From positions 94,776 through 158,775 of the forward strand of contig DXMW01000032.1 of assembly GCA_019414045.1 (NCBI GenBank): 64,000 bases of DNA, read 5' to 3'. The notes beneath the pieces were generated by a model. That model did not search any database, had not been told where the DNA came from, and saw nothing but the letters and a program-made list of their open reading frames with translations. This document shows, one piece after another, positions 31,483 to 39,787 of the stretch. Both the position numbers and the translations under genes were made by a program. Each line of letters starts with the position of its first letter. Position 1 is the first letter of the stretch. The DNA is from Collinsella sp. (lineage in GTDB: Bacteria > Actinomycetota > Coriobacteriia > Coriobacteriales > Coriobacteriaceae).

Positions 31483-32665
31483 CGAGAAGCGCCTCCACTC
31501 CGGGCAGGGCCTTACCCTCGACGAGCTCCATGGAAGCGCCACCACCGGTAGAGATCCAGCTCATCTTGTCGGCCAAGTTGAACTTGTTGACGGCTGCGAC
31601 AGAGTCGCCACCACCGATGATCGAGGTGCAATCAGCCTCGGCGACAGCCTCGGCGATAGCCTGGGTGCCGTGAGCGAAGTTATCGAACTCGAAGACGCCC
31701 ATGGGGCCATTCCAGAACACAGTCTTGGCACCCTTGACAGCCTCGGCGTAGAGCTCCTCGGTCTTGGGGCCGATGTCCATACCCTCACGGTCGTCGGGGA
31801 TAGCGTCGGAAGCGACAACCTCGGGGACAGCATCCTCGCCAAAGTGATCAGCAACGCGGTTGTCGATGGGGAGCAGGATCTTGACGCCCTTCTCCTCGGC
31901 CTTCTTGAGCATCTCACCGGCGCGCTCGACCCAGTCCTCTTCCTTGAGGGACTGACCGACGGACAGGCCCTGAGCCAGGAAGAAGGTGTAGGCCATGCCG
32001 CCACCGATGATCAGGGTATCAGCGGAGTCGATGAGGTGATCGAGAACGCCGATCTTGGAGGAAACCTTGGAACCGCCGACGATGGCGACGAAGGGGCGCT
32101 CGGGCTCGGCGAAGATGCCGGTCAGCGTGTCGACCTCCTTCTCGAGCAGGAAGCCGGCGACGGCAGGCAGGTAAGCGGCGGGGCCCACGACGGAACCCTG
32201 GGCGCGGTGTGCGGTGCCGAAGGCATCGAGAACGAAGACGTCACCATAGGAAGCGAGCTTCTTGGCGATCTCGGGATCGTTCTTCTTCTCACGCTTGTCA
32301 AAACGGACGTTCTCGAGAACGAGGACCTTGCCCGGCTCGACGGCGGCGACAGCCTCGGCGGCCTTCTCGCCATACGTGTCGGCAACAAAAGCAACGTCAA
32401 GGCCAGAGAGCTCAGCGAGCTTCTTGGCGACAGGCTCGAGGGAAAGCTCGGGCTGGAAGCCAGTGCCCTCAGGACGGCCGAGGTGGCTCATGAGGATGAC
32501 GCGAGCGTTGTGCTCAACGAGGTAGTTGATGGTGGGCAGGGCAGCCTTGATACGGGTGGTGTCGCCAACGACGCCATCCTTGATAGGCACGTTGAAGTCA
32601 ACGCGGACGAGAACGCGCTTGCCGTCGACATCGATGTCGCGGACGGTCTTCTTGGTAAAGGCCAT
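31475..32665 (-). CDS. pgk: Phosphoglycerate kinase
   Basis: Makes ATP from 1,3-bisphosphoglycerate. 396 residues from ATG 32665 (AAAGG upstream). The N-lobe signature RVLVRVDFNVPIKDG, the SHLGRPEG segment, and the C-lobe nucleotide loop GGGDSVAAV are intact. First gene of the pgk-tpiA-gpmI operon. A terminator (32725-32768) separates it from gap. Confidence 0.97.
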   Translation of the reverse strand: MAFTKKTVRDIDVDGKRVLVRVDFNVPIKDGVVGDTTRIKAALPTINYLVEHNARVILMSHLGRPEGTGFQPELSLEPVAKKLAELSGLDVAFVADTYGEKAAEAVAAVEPGKVLVLENVRFDKREKKNDPEIAKKLASYGDVFVLDAFGTAHRAQGSVVGPAAYLPAVAGFLLEKEVDTLTGIFAEPERPFVAIVGGSKVSSKIGVLDHLIDSADTLIIGGGMAYTFFLAQGLSVGQSLKEEDWVERAGEMLKKAEEKGVKILLPIDNRVADHFGEDAVPEVVASDAIPDDREGMDIGPKTEELYAEAVKGAKTVFWNGPMGVFEFDNFAHGTQAIAEAVAEADCTSIIGGGDSVAAVNKFNLADKMSWISTGGGASMELVEGKALPGVEALLDA

Positions 32666-32721
32666 GTTTGCTTCTACCTTTCGTACGTGTCTGCCTCCCA
32701 TTACGGCAGACGATTTCCTAT

Positions 32722-32772
32722 AAAAAGGGCGCGACCCTAGGGTGTAAGCCCTATGAGGCCGCGCCCTTCTTT
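32722..32772 (-). terminator. Terminator after gap
   Basis: Outer stem AAGGGCGCG/CGCGCCCTT (32725-32733 with 32760-32768) enclosing an inner CCCTA/TAGGG hairpin. The minus-strand side ends in TTTTTAT. It uncouples gap from pgk. Confidence 0.82.
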
Positions 32773-32805
32773 AGACGCTCAACGAGCTATTCGCTAAAAG
32801 CTAAA

Positions 32806-33831
32806 TTAAGCAACGAACTTCTCGAAGTACTTGATGGTGCGGACCATCTGAGAGGTGTAGGAGTTCTCGTTGTCGTACCAAGAGGTGACCTGAACGAGGG
32901 TCTGGCCGTTGCCGAGATCAGAGCACATGGTCTGAGTGGCGTCGAAGATGGAGCCGTGGGTCTCGCCGACGATGTCGCGGGAGACGATCTGGTCCTCGTT
33001 GTAGGCGAAGGTATCGGGGATGGTCTCGGCGTAGGCCTTCATGGCAGCGTTGACCTCGTCGACGGTGACCTTCTTGTCAACGACGGCGTAGAGGTTGGTC
33101 AGCGAGCCGGTCGGCGTCGGGACGCGCTGGGCGGCACCGATGAGCTTGCCGTTGAGCTCGGGGAGAACCAGGCCGATGGCCTTGGCAGCGCCCGTGGTGT
33201 TCGGGACGATGTTCTCGGAGCAGGCGCGGGAGCGACGGAAGTTGCCCTTGCGCTGCGGGCCGTCGAGCGGCATCTGGTCGCCGGTGAAGGCGTGGATGGT
33301 GGTCATGATGCCGGAGACGATGGGAGCGAAGTCGTTCAGACCCTTGGCCATCGGGGCGAGGCAGTTGGTGGTGCAGGAAGCAGCGGAGATGATGTTGTCC
33401 TCAGCGGTCAGCGTCTCGTGGTTGACGTTGTACACGATGGTGGGCAGATCGCTGCCGGCCGGAGCGGAGATGACGACCTTCTTGGCGCCAGCGTTGATGT
33501 GGGCCTGAGCCTTAGCCTTGCTGGTGTAGAAGCCGGTGCACTCGAGAACGACGTCGACGTCGAGGTCGCCCCAAGGCAGGTTGTTGGCGTCGGCCTCCTT
33601 GTAGATCTTGATCTCCTTGCCGTCAACGGTGATGGAATCCTCGCCAGCAACGACCTCGTGATCGCGAGCGTAGTTGCCCTGCGTGGAGTCGTACTTCAGC
33701 AGGTAAGCGAGCATATCGGGAGAGGTGAGGTCGTTGATAGCGACGATCTCGGAGCCCTCATGACCGAACATCTGACGGAAAGCCAGACGACCGATGCGAC
33801 CGAAGCCGTTAATAGCAACCTTTACTGCCAT
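32806..33831 (-). CDS. gap: Glyceraldehyde-3-phosphate dehydrogenase
   Basis: Oxidises and phosphorylates glyceraldehyde 3-phosphate with NAD. 341 residues from ATG 33831 (AAAGGAG 6-7 nt upstream). The Rossmann start AINGFGRIGRLAFRQ and the active-site ASCTTNCLAP with Cys153 are present. It has its own promoter (33904-33932), own terminator and an upstream CG-centred palindrome, so it is regulated apart from pgk-tpiA-gpmI. Confidence 0.97.
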   Translation of the reverse strand: MAVKVAINGFGRIGRLAFRQMFGHEGSEIVAINDLTSPDMLAYLLKYDSTQGNYARDHEVVAGEDSITVDGKEIKIYKEADANNLPWGDLDVDVVLECTGFYTSKAKAQAHINAGAKKVVISAPAGSDLPTIVYNVNHETLTAEDNIISAASCTTNCLAPMAKGLNDFAPIVSGIMTTIHAFTGDQMPLDGPQRKGNFRRSRACSENIVPNTTGAAKAIGLVLPELNGKLIGAAQRVPTPTGSLTNLYAVVDKKVTVDEVNAAMKAYAETIPDTFAYNEDQIVSRDIVGETHGSIFDATQTMCSDLGNGQTLVQVTSWYDNENSYTSQMVRTIKYFEKFVA

Positions 33832-33903
33832 TGTGTCTCCTTTCGTAAGGCCCCCGCAAGCTACAGCGCCCGCCGTTGAGGCCCACAAACTAACCACTCG
33901 CCT

Positions 33904-33932
33904 AATATACCTTTTTTTGACTTGAATTTCAC
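33904..33932 (-). promoter_or_regulatory. gap promoter
   Basis: On the minus strand -10 TATATT (33904-33909) and -35 GTGAAA (33927-33932) with 17-nt spacing, about 70 nt before the gap start. Confidence 0.55.
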
Positions 33933-33964
33933 GAGAATGCTCGAAATTGAAAATCAAATTTACC

Positions 33965-33978
33965 TTAAAACGTTTTAA
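33965..33978. promoter_or_regulatory. CG-centred palindrome upstream of gap
   Basis: TTAAAACGTTTTAA is a perfect 14-nt palindrome with a central CG, the usual form of LacI/CcpA-family operators. It is about 35 nt upstream of the gap -35 and 46 nt downstream of the whiA stop. Regulator identity is unknown. Confidence 0.45.
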
Positions 33979-34023
33979 AGAATAAAATAGTAGCTAAATC
34001 CGTATATAAGTCGATACTTCAAA

Positions 34024-34953
34024 CTACCTGTTTGCTTCAATGAGCTTTTCAAGCCTCAAAACTCGATGGTAGAGGGCCGACTTCGACAAGGGAGGGTCAG
34101 CCATCTCCCCCAGATCGCGCAGCGACAGATCGGGATAGCGCTCGCGCAGGTCGCAAAAGACCGCCAAGGCTTCTGGAAGCGTGTCGCGCAAACCCCGCAG
34201 TTCGAGCTCATCGATCAGCGCAAGCTGATGCTGGGCGGCACCCGCGCTTCTGGTCTGATTGGCCAGCTCGGCATTCACGCGACGGTTTACGTCGTTCTTA
34301 ACCAATTTGACCGCGCGCGCTTCCTCGATCTCGGCAACGCTGCGCTTGGCGCCGACCAGCTTTAGGAGCTGCTCGATCTCCTCGGCGCTCTTAATGTACA
34401 CGGCATAGGATCCGCGCCGCGCGTTAACGCGCGCATGGACCCCAATCTGCTCCAATAGATCGCAAAGTCCCCGGGCATACTGCTCGCCCTGCACCGCGAT
34501 CTCCAAATGAAAGTCGCCGCGGGGATCGGCCACGAAACCGCCGGCGATGAGCGCGCCGCGGATGTAGGCAAGCCTGCAGCAGGGACGGGCAACGATGTGC
34601 CGGGGAACACCGGCGACGAGCCCTCCCCTGCGGTCGAGAATGCCCAGCAGTACCAGAGCCTTGTCCAGGTCGGGTTGATCGGGCAGGGTAATGAGATAGT
34701 TACGGACCTTATGCAAGACCGATTTACGAACGGTGAATTCCGTTTTGAGCTTAAGGATGCGATGCGTCAGCGTGATCATCGTGCGCGCGACGGCGCCCGT
34801 CTCGGTCGCGACAGTCAAACGATACCGCCCGGAGCCGGCCAGCGAAAGTGTACCGTTCACACGCGTCAGGGCGGCAAGCGTCGACAAATCGCAGTATTCA
34901 CATTCGGGTTCGCAGCGCGCAAGCTCGTCGCGCACCTCAGCGGTAAACGACAT
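34024..34953 (-). CDS. whiA: Sporulation-type regulator WhiA (DUF199 family)
   Basis: 309 residues: an N-terminal LAGLIDADG-like domain (about 1-190, with the YIRGALIAGGFVADPRG segment) and a C-terminal helix-turn-helix (about 220-309, LSLRDLGEMADPPLSKSALYHRL-like). WhiA is conserved in Gram-positive bacteria, where it controls division or sporulation genes. It begins 6 nt after the rapZ stop. The usual third neighbour yvcK (gluconeogenesis factor) is missing from between them. Confidence 0.93.
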   Translation of the reverse strand: MSFTAEVRDELARCEPECEYCDLSTLAALTRVNGTLSLAGSGRYRLTVATETGAVARTMITLTHRILKLKTEFTVRKSVLHKVRNYLITLPDQPDLDKALVLLGILDRRGGLVAGVPRHIVARPCCRLAYIRGALIAGGFVADPRGDFHLEIAVQGEQYARGLCDLLEQIGVHARVNARRGSYAVYIKSAEEIEQLLKLVGAKRSVAEIEEARAVKLVKNDVNRRVNAELANQTRSAGAAQHQLALIDELELRGLRDTLPEALAVFCDLRERYPDLSLRDLGEMADPPLSKSALYHRVLRLEKLIEANR

Positions 34954-34959
34954 GCAGGC

Positions 34960-35880
34960 CTATGCTTTCGTGTTCGCGCGCGACAGGTCGCGATGGGAAA
35001 TGCTCACGTGATACTGGGCGCCTTCCAAATAACGTGCCGTGGCCTCGGCAATGGCGACGCTGCGGTGTTGACCGCCCGTGCAGCCGATGGCGATAGAAAG
35101 CTGCGGCTTGCCCTCCGCGATATAGCCTGGCATGACCGTATCGAGCAGCTGTGTCCAAGCCTTCCAAAACTCCTGCGTCTTGGGATGGTCCAGAACAAAA
35201 TCGGAGACCTTTTTATCGAGACCGGTCATCGTGCGCATCTCGGGATCGTAGAACGGATTGGGCAGAAAGCGAACGTCGATCATAATGTCCGCCTCGACGG
35301 GCATGCCGTGCTTAAAGCCAAACGAGAACACATGGACGTCCATGAGCTGTTGGTCGGACAGCTCGGAAAATGCCATACGTAGCTTGTTGCGCAGCGCAGA
35401 GGTGTGCAGACGGCTCGTGTCGATAATCATATCGGCTCGATCGCGCACGCCCTGCAGCTGAAGGCGCTCGCGCTGAATGGCATCGGCCGTAGTCTCCCCC
35501 GGCTTGGCAATGGGATGACGGCGGCGATTTTCGCTGTAGCGACGGATCAGCACCTCGTCAGAGGCCTCGAGAAAAACGATGTCGCAGCTCATCTCGCGCT
35601 CCTCGAGTGCGGCAACGGCATCGAGCAACTCATCGAACAAGCCCTGGCTGCGCAGGTCGCAGGTGACGGCAAGGTGCCTACCCACGCCCGTATTGATGCC
35701 GACGAGCTCAGCAAGCTGGGCAATCAGACGCGGGGGCAGGTTATCGATACAAAAATAGCCCATGTCCTCGAACACATGCATGGCCTGCGTTCGGCCCGAT
35801 CCGGACATTCCGGTGATGATGACGATATCGGGGATGCGCTCCGAGCGCTCCGCCGCATCCATGGCATCTCCCTTTTGCAT
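34960..35880 (-). CDS. rapZ: RNase adapter RapZ / nucleotide-binding protein
   Basis: 306 residues from ATG 35880 (AGGAGG 6-7 nt upstream); ATG 35862 is an alternative. The N-terminal P-loop is GMSGSGRT, with Arg where many RapZ have Lys, and the C-terminal domain has the conserved GCTGGQHRSV motif. In Escherichia coli RapZ binds GlcN6P and directs sRNA decay; in Gram-positive bacteria its role is less clear. A terminator (35893-35930) ends right before its ribosome site, so the promoter or readthrough arrangement is unusual. Operon with whiA. Confidence 0.92.
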   Translation of the reverse strand: MQKGDAMDAAERSERIPDIVIITGMSGSGRTQAMHVFEDMGYFCIDNLPPRLIAQLAELVGINTGVGRHLAVTCDLRSQGLFDELLDAVAALEEREMSCDIVFLEASDEVLIRRYSENRRRHPIAKPGETTADAIQRERLQLQGVRDRADMIIDTSRLHTSALRNKLRMAFSELSDQQLMDVHVFSFGFKHGMPVEADIMIDVRFLPNPFYDPEMRTMTGLDKKVSDFVLDHPKTQEFWKAWTQLLDTVMPGYIAEGKPQLSIAIGCTGGQHRSVAIAEATARYLEGAQYHVSISHRDLSRANTKA

Positions 35881-35892
35881 GTGCTGCCTCCT

Positions 35893-35930
35893 AAAAACAA
35901 GCGCGGGACCCAGCAACCCGGATCCCGCGC
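35893..35930 (-). terminator. Terminator between nanE and rapZ
   Basis: An 8-bp GC stem (35901-35908 with 35923-35930) with extra internal pairing, followed on the minus strand by TTGTTTTT. The T-run directly joins the rapZ AGGAGG. Confidence 0.8.
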
Positions 35931-35981
35931 GGTCAATTGCCTTTAATGAGTATACCGCCCTGAGCGGATACAAGGTACGTC

Positions 35982-36668
35982 TTACGCCTCAAGCGCGGCT
36001 TTGAACCAACTCGTAATACTCGTGGGGTGCGTGATGGCAGTGCCCACGACAACTGCCCAAGCGCCCGCATCAATTGCGGCGCGGGCCTCCTCGGGCGTGT
36101 GCACGCGGCCCTCGCAGATGATGGGAAGGCCGGGAAACTCCTCGGTCGCCTGGCGCAGGAGCGGCAGATCGGGACCGTCGGCCATGGTGCAATCGATAGC
36201 GGCAACACCATGGGAAAGCGTGGTGGACACCAGGTCGAAGCCCATGTCGACAGCACGACGAATATCCTCGATGGTGGCACAGTCGGCCATCAGGAGCACG
36301 CCCTCCTCGTGCAGCGGACGGAAGGTGTCCTCGACGGTCTTGCCATCGGGACGCGGGCGATCAGTGGCGTCAATTGCCACGATGTCGGCACCGGCGGCAA
36401 CGCAGGCGCGAGCATGACGCAGCGTCGGCGTGATGTAGACGCCCTCGTGTCCATCCTTCCACAAGCCGATGACGGGAACCTCGCAGCGGCCCTTAATGGC
36501 GGCGATGTCGGCAAGACCCTGGCAGCGAATAGCGGCGGCGCCGCCAAGCTCGCAGGCGCGAGACATCTGAGCCATGGTTTCGGGCGTACGAAGCGGCTCG
36601 CCCATATAGGCCTGAACGCTCACGACGAGCTTGCCCTTCAGGGATTGAATCAAAGGATCAACGGTCAT
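35982..36668 (-). CDS. nanE: N-acetylmannosamine-6-phosphate 2-epimerase
   Basis: Converts ManNAc-6-P to GlcNAc-6-P in sialic-acid catabolism. 228 residues from ATG 36668 (AAAGG upstream). TIM-barrel NanE features: VSVQAYMGEPLR at the start, the active-site Lys region IGLWKDG, VAIDATDRPRPDG, and ICEGRVHTPEEA. Downstream of the ROK kinase and NanA-like lyase on the same strand. Palindrome E (36694-36791) lies just before it. Confidence 0.95.
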   Translation of the reverse strand: MTVDPLIQSLKGKLVVSVQAYMGEPLRTPETMAQMSRACELGGAAAIRCQGLADIAAIKGRCEVPVIGLWKDGHEGVYITPTLRHARACVAAGADIVAIDATDRPRPDGKTVEDTFRPLHEEGVLLMADCATIEDIRRAVDMGFDLVSTTLSHGVAAIDCTMADGPDLPLLRQATEEFPGLPIICEGRVHTPEEARAAIDAGAWAVVVGTAITHPTSITSWFKAALEA

Positions 36669-36693
36669 GTTCGACTCAACCTTTCTCAAAATA

Positions 36694-36791
36694 GCCTTCT
36701 GAGACACCGCACCTTGACGTTCAAACCGTCGCTCGCGTACCGAAGTACGCTTCGATCCTCTTTCACGTCAATCTGCGGCACCTCAGAAGGC
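36694..36791. repeat. Long palindrome E (family 2) between ROK kinase and nanE
   Basis: Arms 36694-36719 and 36766-36791 (26 bp, five mismatches). On the minus strand the core contains AAAGAGGA, GAAGCGTAC, a UUCG loop, GTACGCGA, CGACG and TTTGAA, matching the core of palindrome G at 17868-17916. The inner arm ends are TTGACG/CGTCAA here and TTGCC/GGCAA in G, a paired change. No T-run. Confidence 0.75.
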
Positions 36792-36808
36792 GCACTTGGT
36801 AGTTATGT

Positions 36809-37774
36809 TTACTTCAACGACGCAAGAAGGTGTTCGGCGGCACCGATGAGCGGCGCGTCGCCCTCCAGAGAACCGATGAGGATCGGCGTGTCCTGAAGCG
36901 GGTCGAGCGCCTGGCTGGCATAGCCCTCGTGCACCGAGTCCTTCCACGTCTGCGAGCGCCAATCGGGACCCTGGTGAATCACACCGCCCGAAAGCACGAT
37001 GACCTCCGGGTCAAGGATATTGGCGAGCGAGCCCAAGCTGGCGCCCAGCGCAAAGCCAGCGTCATGGATGACCTCGGTCGCCTTTGCGTCGCCCGCACGG
37101 CACAGGTCATTCACATCGCGGCCGACCGAAGGACGGCTGGGGTCGACGCGGCCAAAACGCTCATCGTACATACGACCAATGGAAGTGCCCGAAGCGACCG
37201 ACTCCAGATGGCCGGAACGCCCGCAGGCGCAGGGAATGCCGGCGGCAGCCGAGCACTCGATGTGGCCCATATGGCCAGCAGCACCATGGAAGCCCTGCAT
37301 CACGCGGCCGTTCTCGACATATGCGCCGCCGATGCCCGTACCGATACCAAGGCACAAGACGGAGAACTTGCCCTTGCCGACGCCCCAGTGAGCCTCGCCC
37401 AGAGCATGAGCCTGCACGTCGCCCACAACGGCGACGGGAAGACCGAGGTCCTCGCGCAGACGCGGCCCCAACTGAACGCCGGACCAGCCGGGCATGATCT
37501 CGTTGGCATACGCGATGGCGCCCGTCTTGGGATCGACGACGCCGGCAGCGCCGATGCCAACTCCGAGGATCTCGACATCGGGATTCGCCTCGAGAGCTGC
37601 CTTGATAGACGCCTCGATGCGCTGGAAGACCGCTTCGCCACCCTCCTGGGCCTCGGTGGGAACCTCAGCCTCAAAAACGGGATGGGGCACACCGCCGTCA
37701 GCCGGGTACTCCATGATGGCAGTCGCGATCTTAGTTCCGCCGATATCGACAGAGCAGACGTACTTGTTCTCCAT
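36809..37774 (-). CDS. ROK-family sugar kinase, probable N-acetylmannosamine kinase
   Basis: 321 residues from ATG 37774 (GAAGGAG 6-7 nt upstream). Phosphate-binding DIGGTK near the N-terminus, catalytic-Asp region, and the ROK zinc signature PCACGRSGHLES with preceding His/Cys (HIECSAAAG). Position between NanA-like aldolase and NanE makes it the likely ManNAc kinase (NanK) of the pathway. Sequence alone would also allow glucokinase. Confidence 0.85.
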   Translation of the reverse strand: MENKYVCSVDIGGTKIATAIMEYPADGGVPHPVFEAEVPTEAQEGGEAVFQRIEASIKAALEANPDVEILGVGIGAAGVVDPKTGAIAYANEIMPGWSGVQLGPRLREDLGLPVAVVGDVQAHALGEAHWGVGKGKFSVLCLGIGTGIGGAYVENGRVMQGFHGAAGHMGHIECSAAAGIPCACGRSGHLESVASGTSIGRMYDERFGRVDPSRPSVGRDVNDLCRAGDAKATEVIHDAGFALGASLGSLANILDPEVIVLSGGVIHQGPDWRSQTWKDSVHEGYASQALDPLQDTPILIGSLEGDAPLIGAAEHLLASLK

Positions 37775-37851
37775 GTCGTTCTCCTTCGGAGATAAAAACA
37801 ACTACAGGAAATGCGCCGTCAGGCTAGCCGTCACAGCGCAGTAAAGGTTAT

Positions 37852-37939
37852 CCAGGTGCCCGAGATCGCCGAGAAACCGTGTGGCCATTGACCTAATGGG
37901 TCATGGCCACACGGTTGAACGGCGAGGTCGGGTGCCTGG
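37852..37939. repeat. Long palindrome F between nanA and the ROK kinase
   Basis: Arms of about 42 nt pair from 37852 to 37939 around a 4-nt TAAT loop. The pairing AACCGTGTGGCCA/TGGCCACACGGTT (37875-37887 with 37902-37914) is perfect, and outer blocks CCAGG, CCCGA and CGCCG also pair with small bubbles. It lies 8 nt from the nanA stop and lacks a T-run. It has the same general build as A-E and G but no clear shared inner words. Confidence 0.75.
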
Positions 37940-37946
37940 GAAAGCT

Positions 37947-38867
37947 TTACAGGAGACCGTTGTCCTGGAGGACCTTCTTAATAGCCTCGACGTTCTCGCC
38001 GGTCATGGCCTTCACCGGGCGCGGCATGGTCGGGCTGTCGAAGATACCCATGAGGTTCATAGCGGTCTTGAAGGCGCCGACGCCACCGGCATAGCCCTGG
38101 ACGCCCGAGGTGACGTCCCAGATGTGCGAAATCTCATTGAGGCGATCCTGCTCGGCCTTGACGGTAGCCCAGTCGCCGGCCTGAGCGGCCTTCCACTGGC
38201 GCACGTAGCCCTCGGGCTCAACGTTGGCAAGGCCCGGGACAGAGCCGTCGGCACCACCGAGGTAAGCGCCGTCGACAACAACCTCGTGACCGGTGAGGAT
38301 GCTCATCGGATGGCCATTCTTCTCGTTCTCCTGAACGAGGTAGCGGAACGAGATGTCATCACCCGAGGAATCCTTGACGCCAGCAAGGACGCCCTCGGCG
38401 CCGAGCTTGGCAAGGAGCTTCCAGGGGAGCTTGGTGTGAACGCACACAGGGATGTCGTAGGCGAAGATGGGCAGGTCGAGTTCCTCGTGCAAGATGCGGA
38501 AATGCTCCTCGACCTCGGTCATGCCCTGCAGGGCATAGAACGGGCAGGTGGCGACGAGCGCATCGGCGCCCAGCTCCTGAGCGACCTTGCCGTGCTCAAT
38601 CATGCGCTCGGTCTCGGTATCGATGATGCCGACCATGACGGGCACGCGGTGATCGACGATACGGACGGCCTCGGCGATGATCTGGCGACGACGCTCGTCG
38701 GTGGAGAAGACGACCTCGCCCGAAGAGCCCAAGAAGAACAGGCCATCAACGCCGGCGTCGATCATGCGGTTGATGCTGCGCTCAAAGGAGGCAACGTCGA
38801 GCTGGTGGTCTTCGGTATCGGGAACAACGACGGGAGGGATAACGCCGGTGAATTTCTGAGTTGCCAC
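37947..38867 (-). CDS. nanA: DapA/NanA-family aldolase, probable N-acetylneuraminate lyase
   Basis: 306 residues from GTG 38867, chosen because AAGGAG lies 6 nt upstream and the TIM-barrel begins there (KFTGVIPPVVVP). Family motifs: GSSGEV, the catalytic Tyr in YDIP, and the Schiff-base Lys in VLAGVKDSSGD. NanA splits sialic acid to ManNAc and pyruvate. The motifs differ somewhat from enteric NanA (YNIP, GIKQTAGD), so the substrate call relies on the adjacent kinase and nanE. A related sugar-acid aldolase cannot be excluded. Confidence 0.78.
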   Translation of the reverse strand: MATQKFTGVIPPVVVPDTEDHQLDVASFERSINRMIDAGVDGLFFLGSSGEVVFSTDERRRQIIAEAVRIVDHRVPVMVGIIDTETERMIEHGKVAQELGADALVATCPFYALQGMTEVEEHFRILHEELDLPIFAYDIPVCVHTKLPWKLLAKLGAEGVLAGVKDSSGDDISFRYLVQENEKNGHPMSILTGHEVVVDGAYLGGADGSVPGLANVEPEGYVRQWKAAQAGDWATVKAEQDRLNEISHIWDVTSGVQGYAGGVGAFKTAMNLMGIFDSPTMPRPVKAMTGENVEAIKKVLQDNGLL

Positions 38868-38935
38868 AAGAATCTCCTTAGTTGTCTGGCGGGCAGCCCT
38901 ATGCCGCCCACTCTTGTTGACAGTGTCCAGGCCGC

Positions 38936-39787
38936 CTAGGCCAAAGAACACGGATAGAACGTTTGGTTAAAGAAGTCGACGACTTCGTTTTCGAACGCAT
39001 TGATGCGCTCGTGAGCGTATTTGGCATAGATGATATGTCTCCGGTCACACTCAAGACCGTTGAATACGGCAAACTGGCCCTTGGGATCGCTCACGGCATC
39101 CATGAGCGATGTGCCCATGAGCACCGATCCGCGCACCCGAGACGACAGAGCCTCGAGACCGCCGGGCAGCGGGTTGGCAACCGCCGTACAGGCAAGGCCA
39201 CACTTATCCAAGGCGGAGACCGCCAAAGCGACTCCGCCGCCAAGGCCCTCGCCCCATGCAAAGATGCGGTCGGGGTCCATGCCATCAAGATTGCGCGCAA
39301 CCTTCGCCAACGCGCAGCCCCAACGGACGCGCTCGACAAAAGCAGGCGAGGTAATCCCCTGCTGCAGATCGCTGGATCCAATCACCTCATCGTCCAGCGC
39401 AAGCACGGCATATCCCATAGCGGCAAACCTCGTCATGTGATGCCATCCCCGCACGGGTCGGTCGATGTCATGGAACATCAGGCACAGCGGAACAAGCTCG
39501 GATCTTCGGGCGCAACCAGAGGGCTCAATCAAACGGCCATGCACGACATGCCCGCCGAGCTCAAAGGAAACCTCGGAGTAGCGCGCGCACGGATTGGCGA
39601 AATCAATCGCCGTAACGGTCAGCCCGCAAACCTCAAGGTCCGAAGCGGCTGTCTCCAACTCGGAAACATCCGCAGAAGCATCGCCGCTCCAATCCCGGAA
39701 ATCAGAGAGCCTTGACGAAACCGTCCCAGGAATCCCCGCAAGCTCGGGGACAATCAGCTCATTGACATTGCTCTCGCACTTAGACAT
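38936..39787 (-). CDS. Degenerate AXE1-like alpha/beta hydrolase
   Basis: 283 residues. It resembles the acetyl-xylan/cephalosporin-C deacetylase family of its neighbour, but the nucleophile elbow reads WGEGLGGG, with Glu where Ser is expected (GxSxGG). A candidate His near the C-terminus (KYAHERI) remains. It may be inactive, act as a partner of the neighbouring esterase, or use another mechanism. ATG 39787 overlaps the neighbour's stop by 8 nt (ATGTCTAA), so the two are made together. The gene lies in the sialic-acid cluster, where O-acetyl removal would be useful. Confidence 0.7.
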   Translation of the reverse strand: MSKCESNVNELIVPELAGIPGTVSSRLSDFRDWSGDASADVSELETAASDLEVCGLTVTAIDFANPCARYSEVSFELGGHVVHGRLIEPSGCARRSELVPLCLMFHDIDRPVRGWHHMTRFAAMGYAVLALDDEVIGSSDLQQGITSPAFVERVRWGCALAKVARNLDGMDPDRIFAWGEGLGGGVALAVSALDKCGLACTAVANPLPGGLEALSSRVRGSVLMGTSLMDAVSDPKGQFAVFNGLECDRRHIIYAKYAHERINAFENEVVDFFNQTFYPCSLA

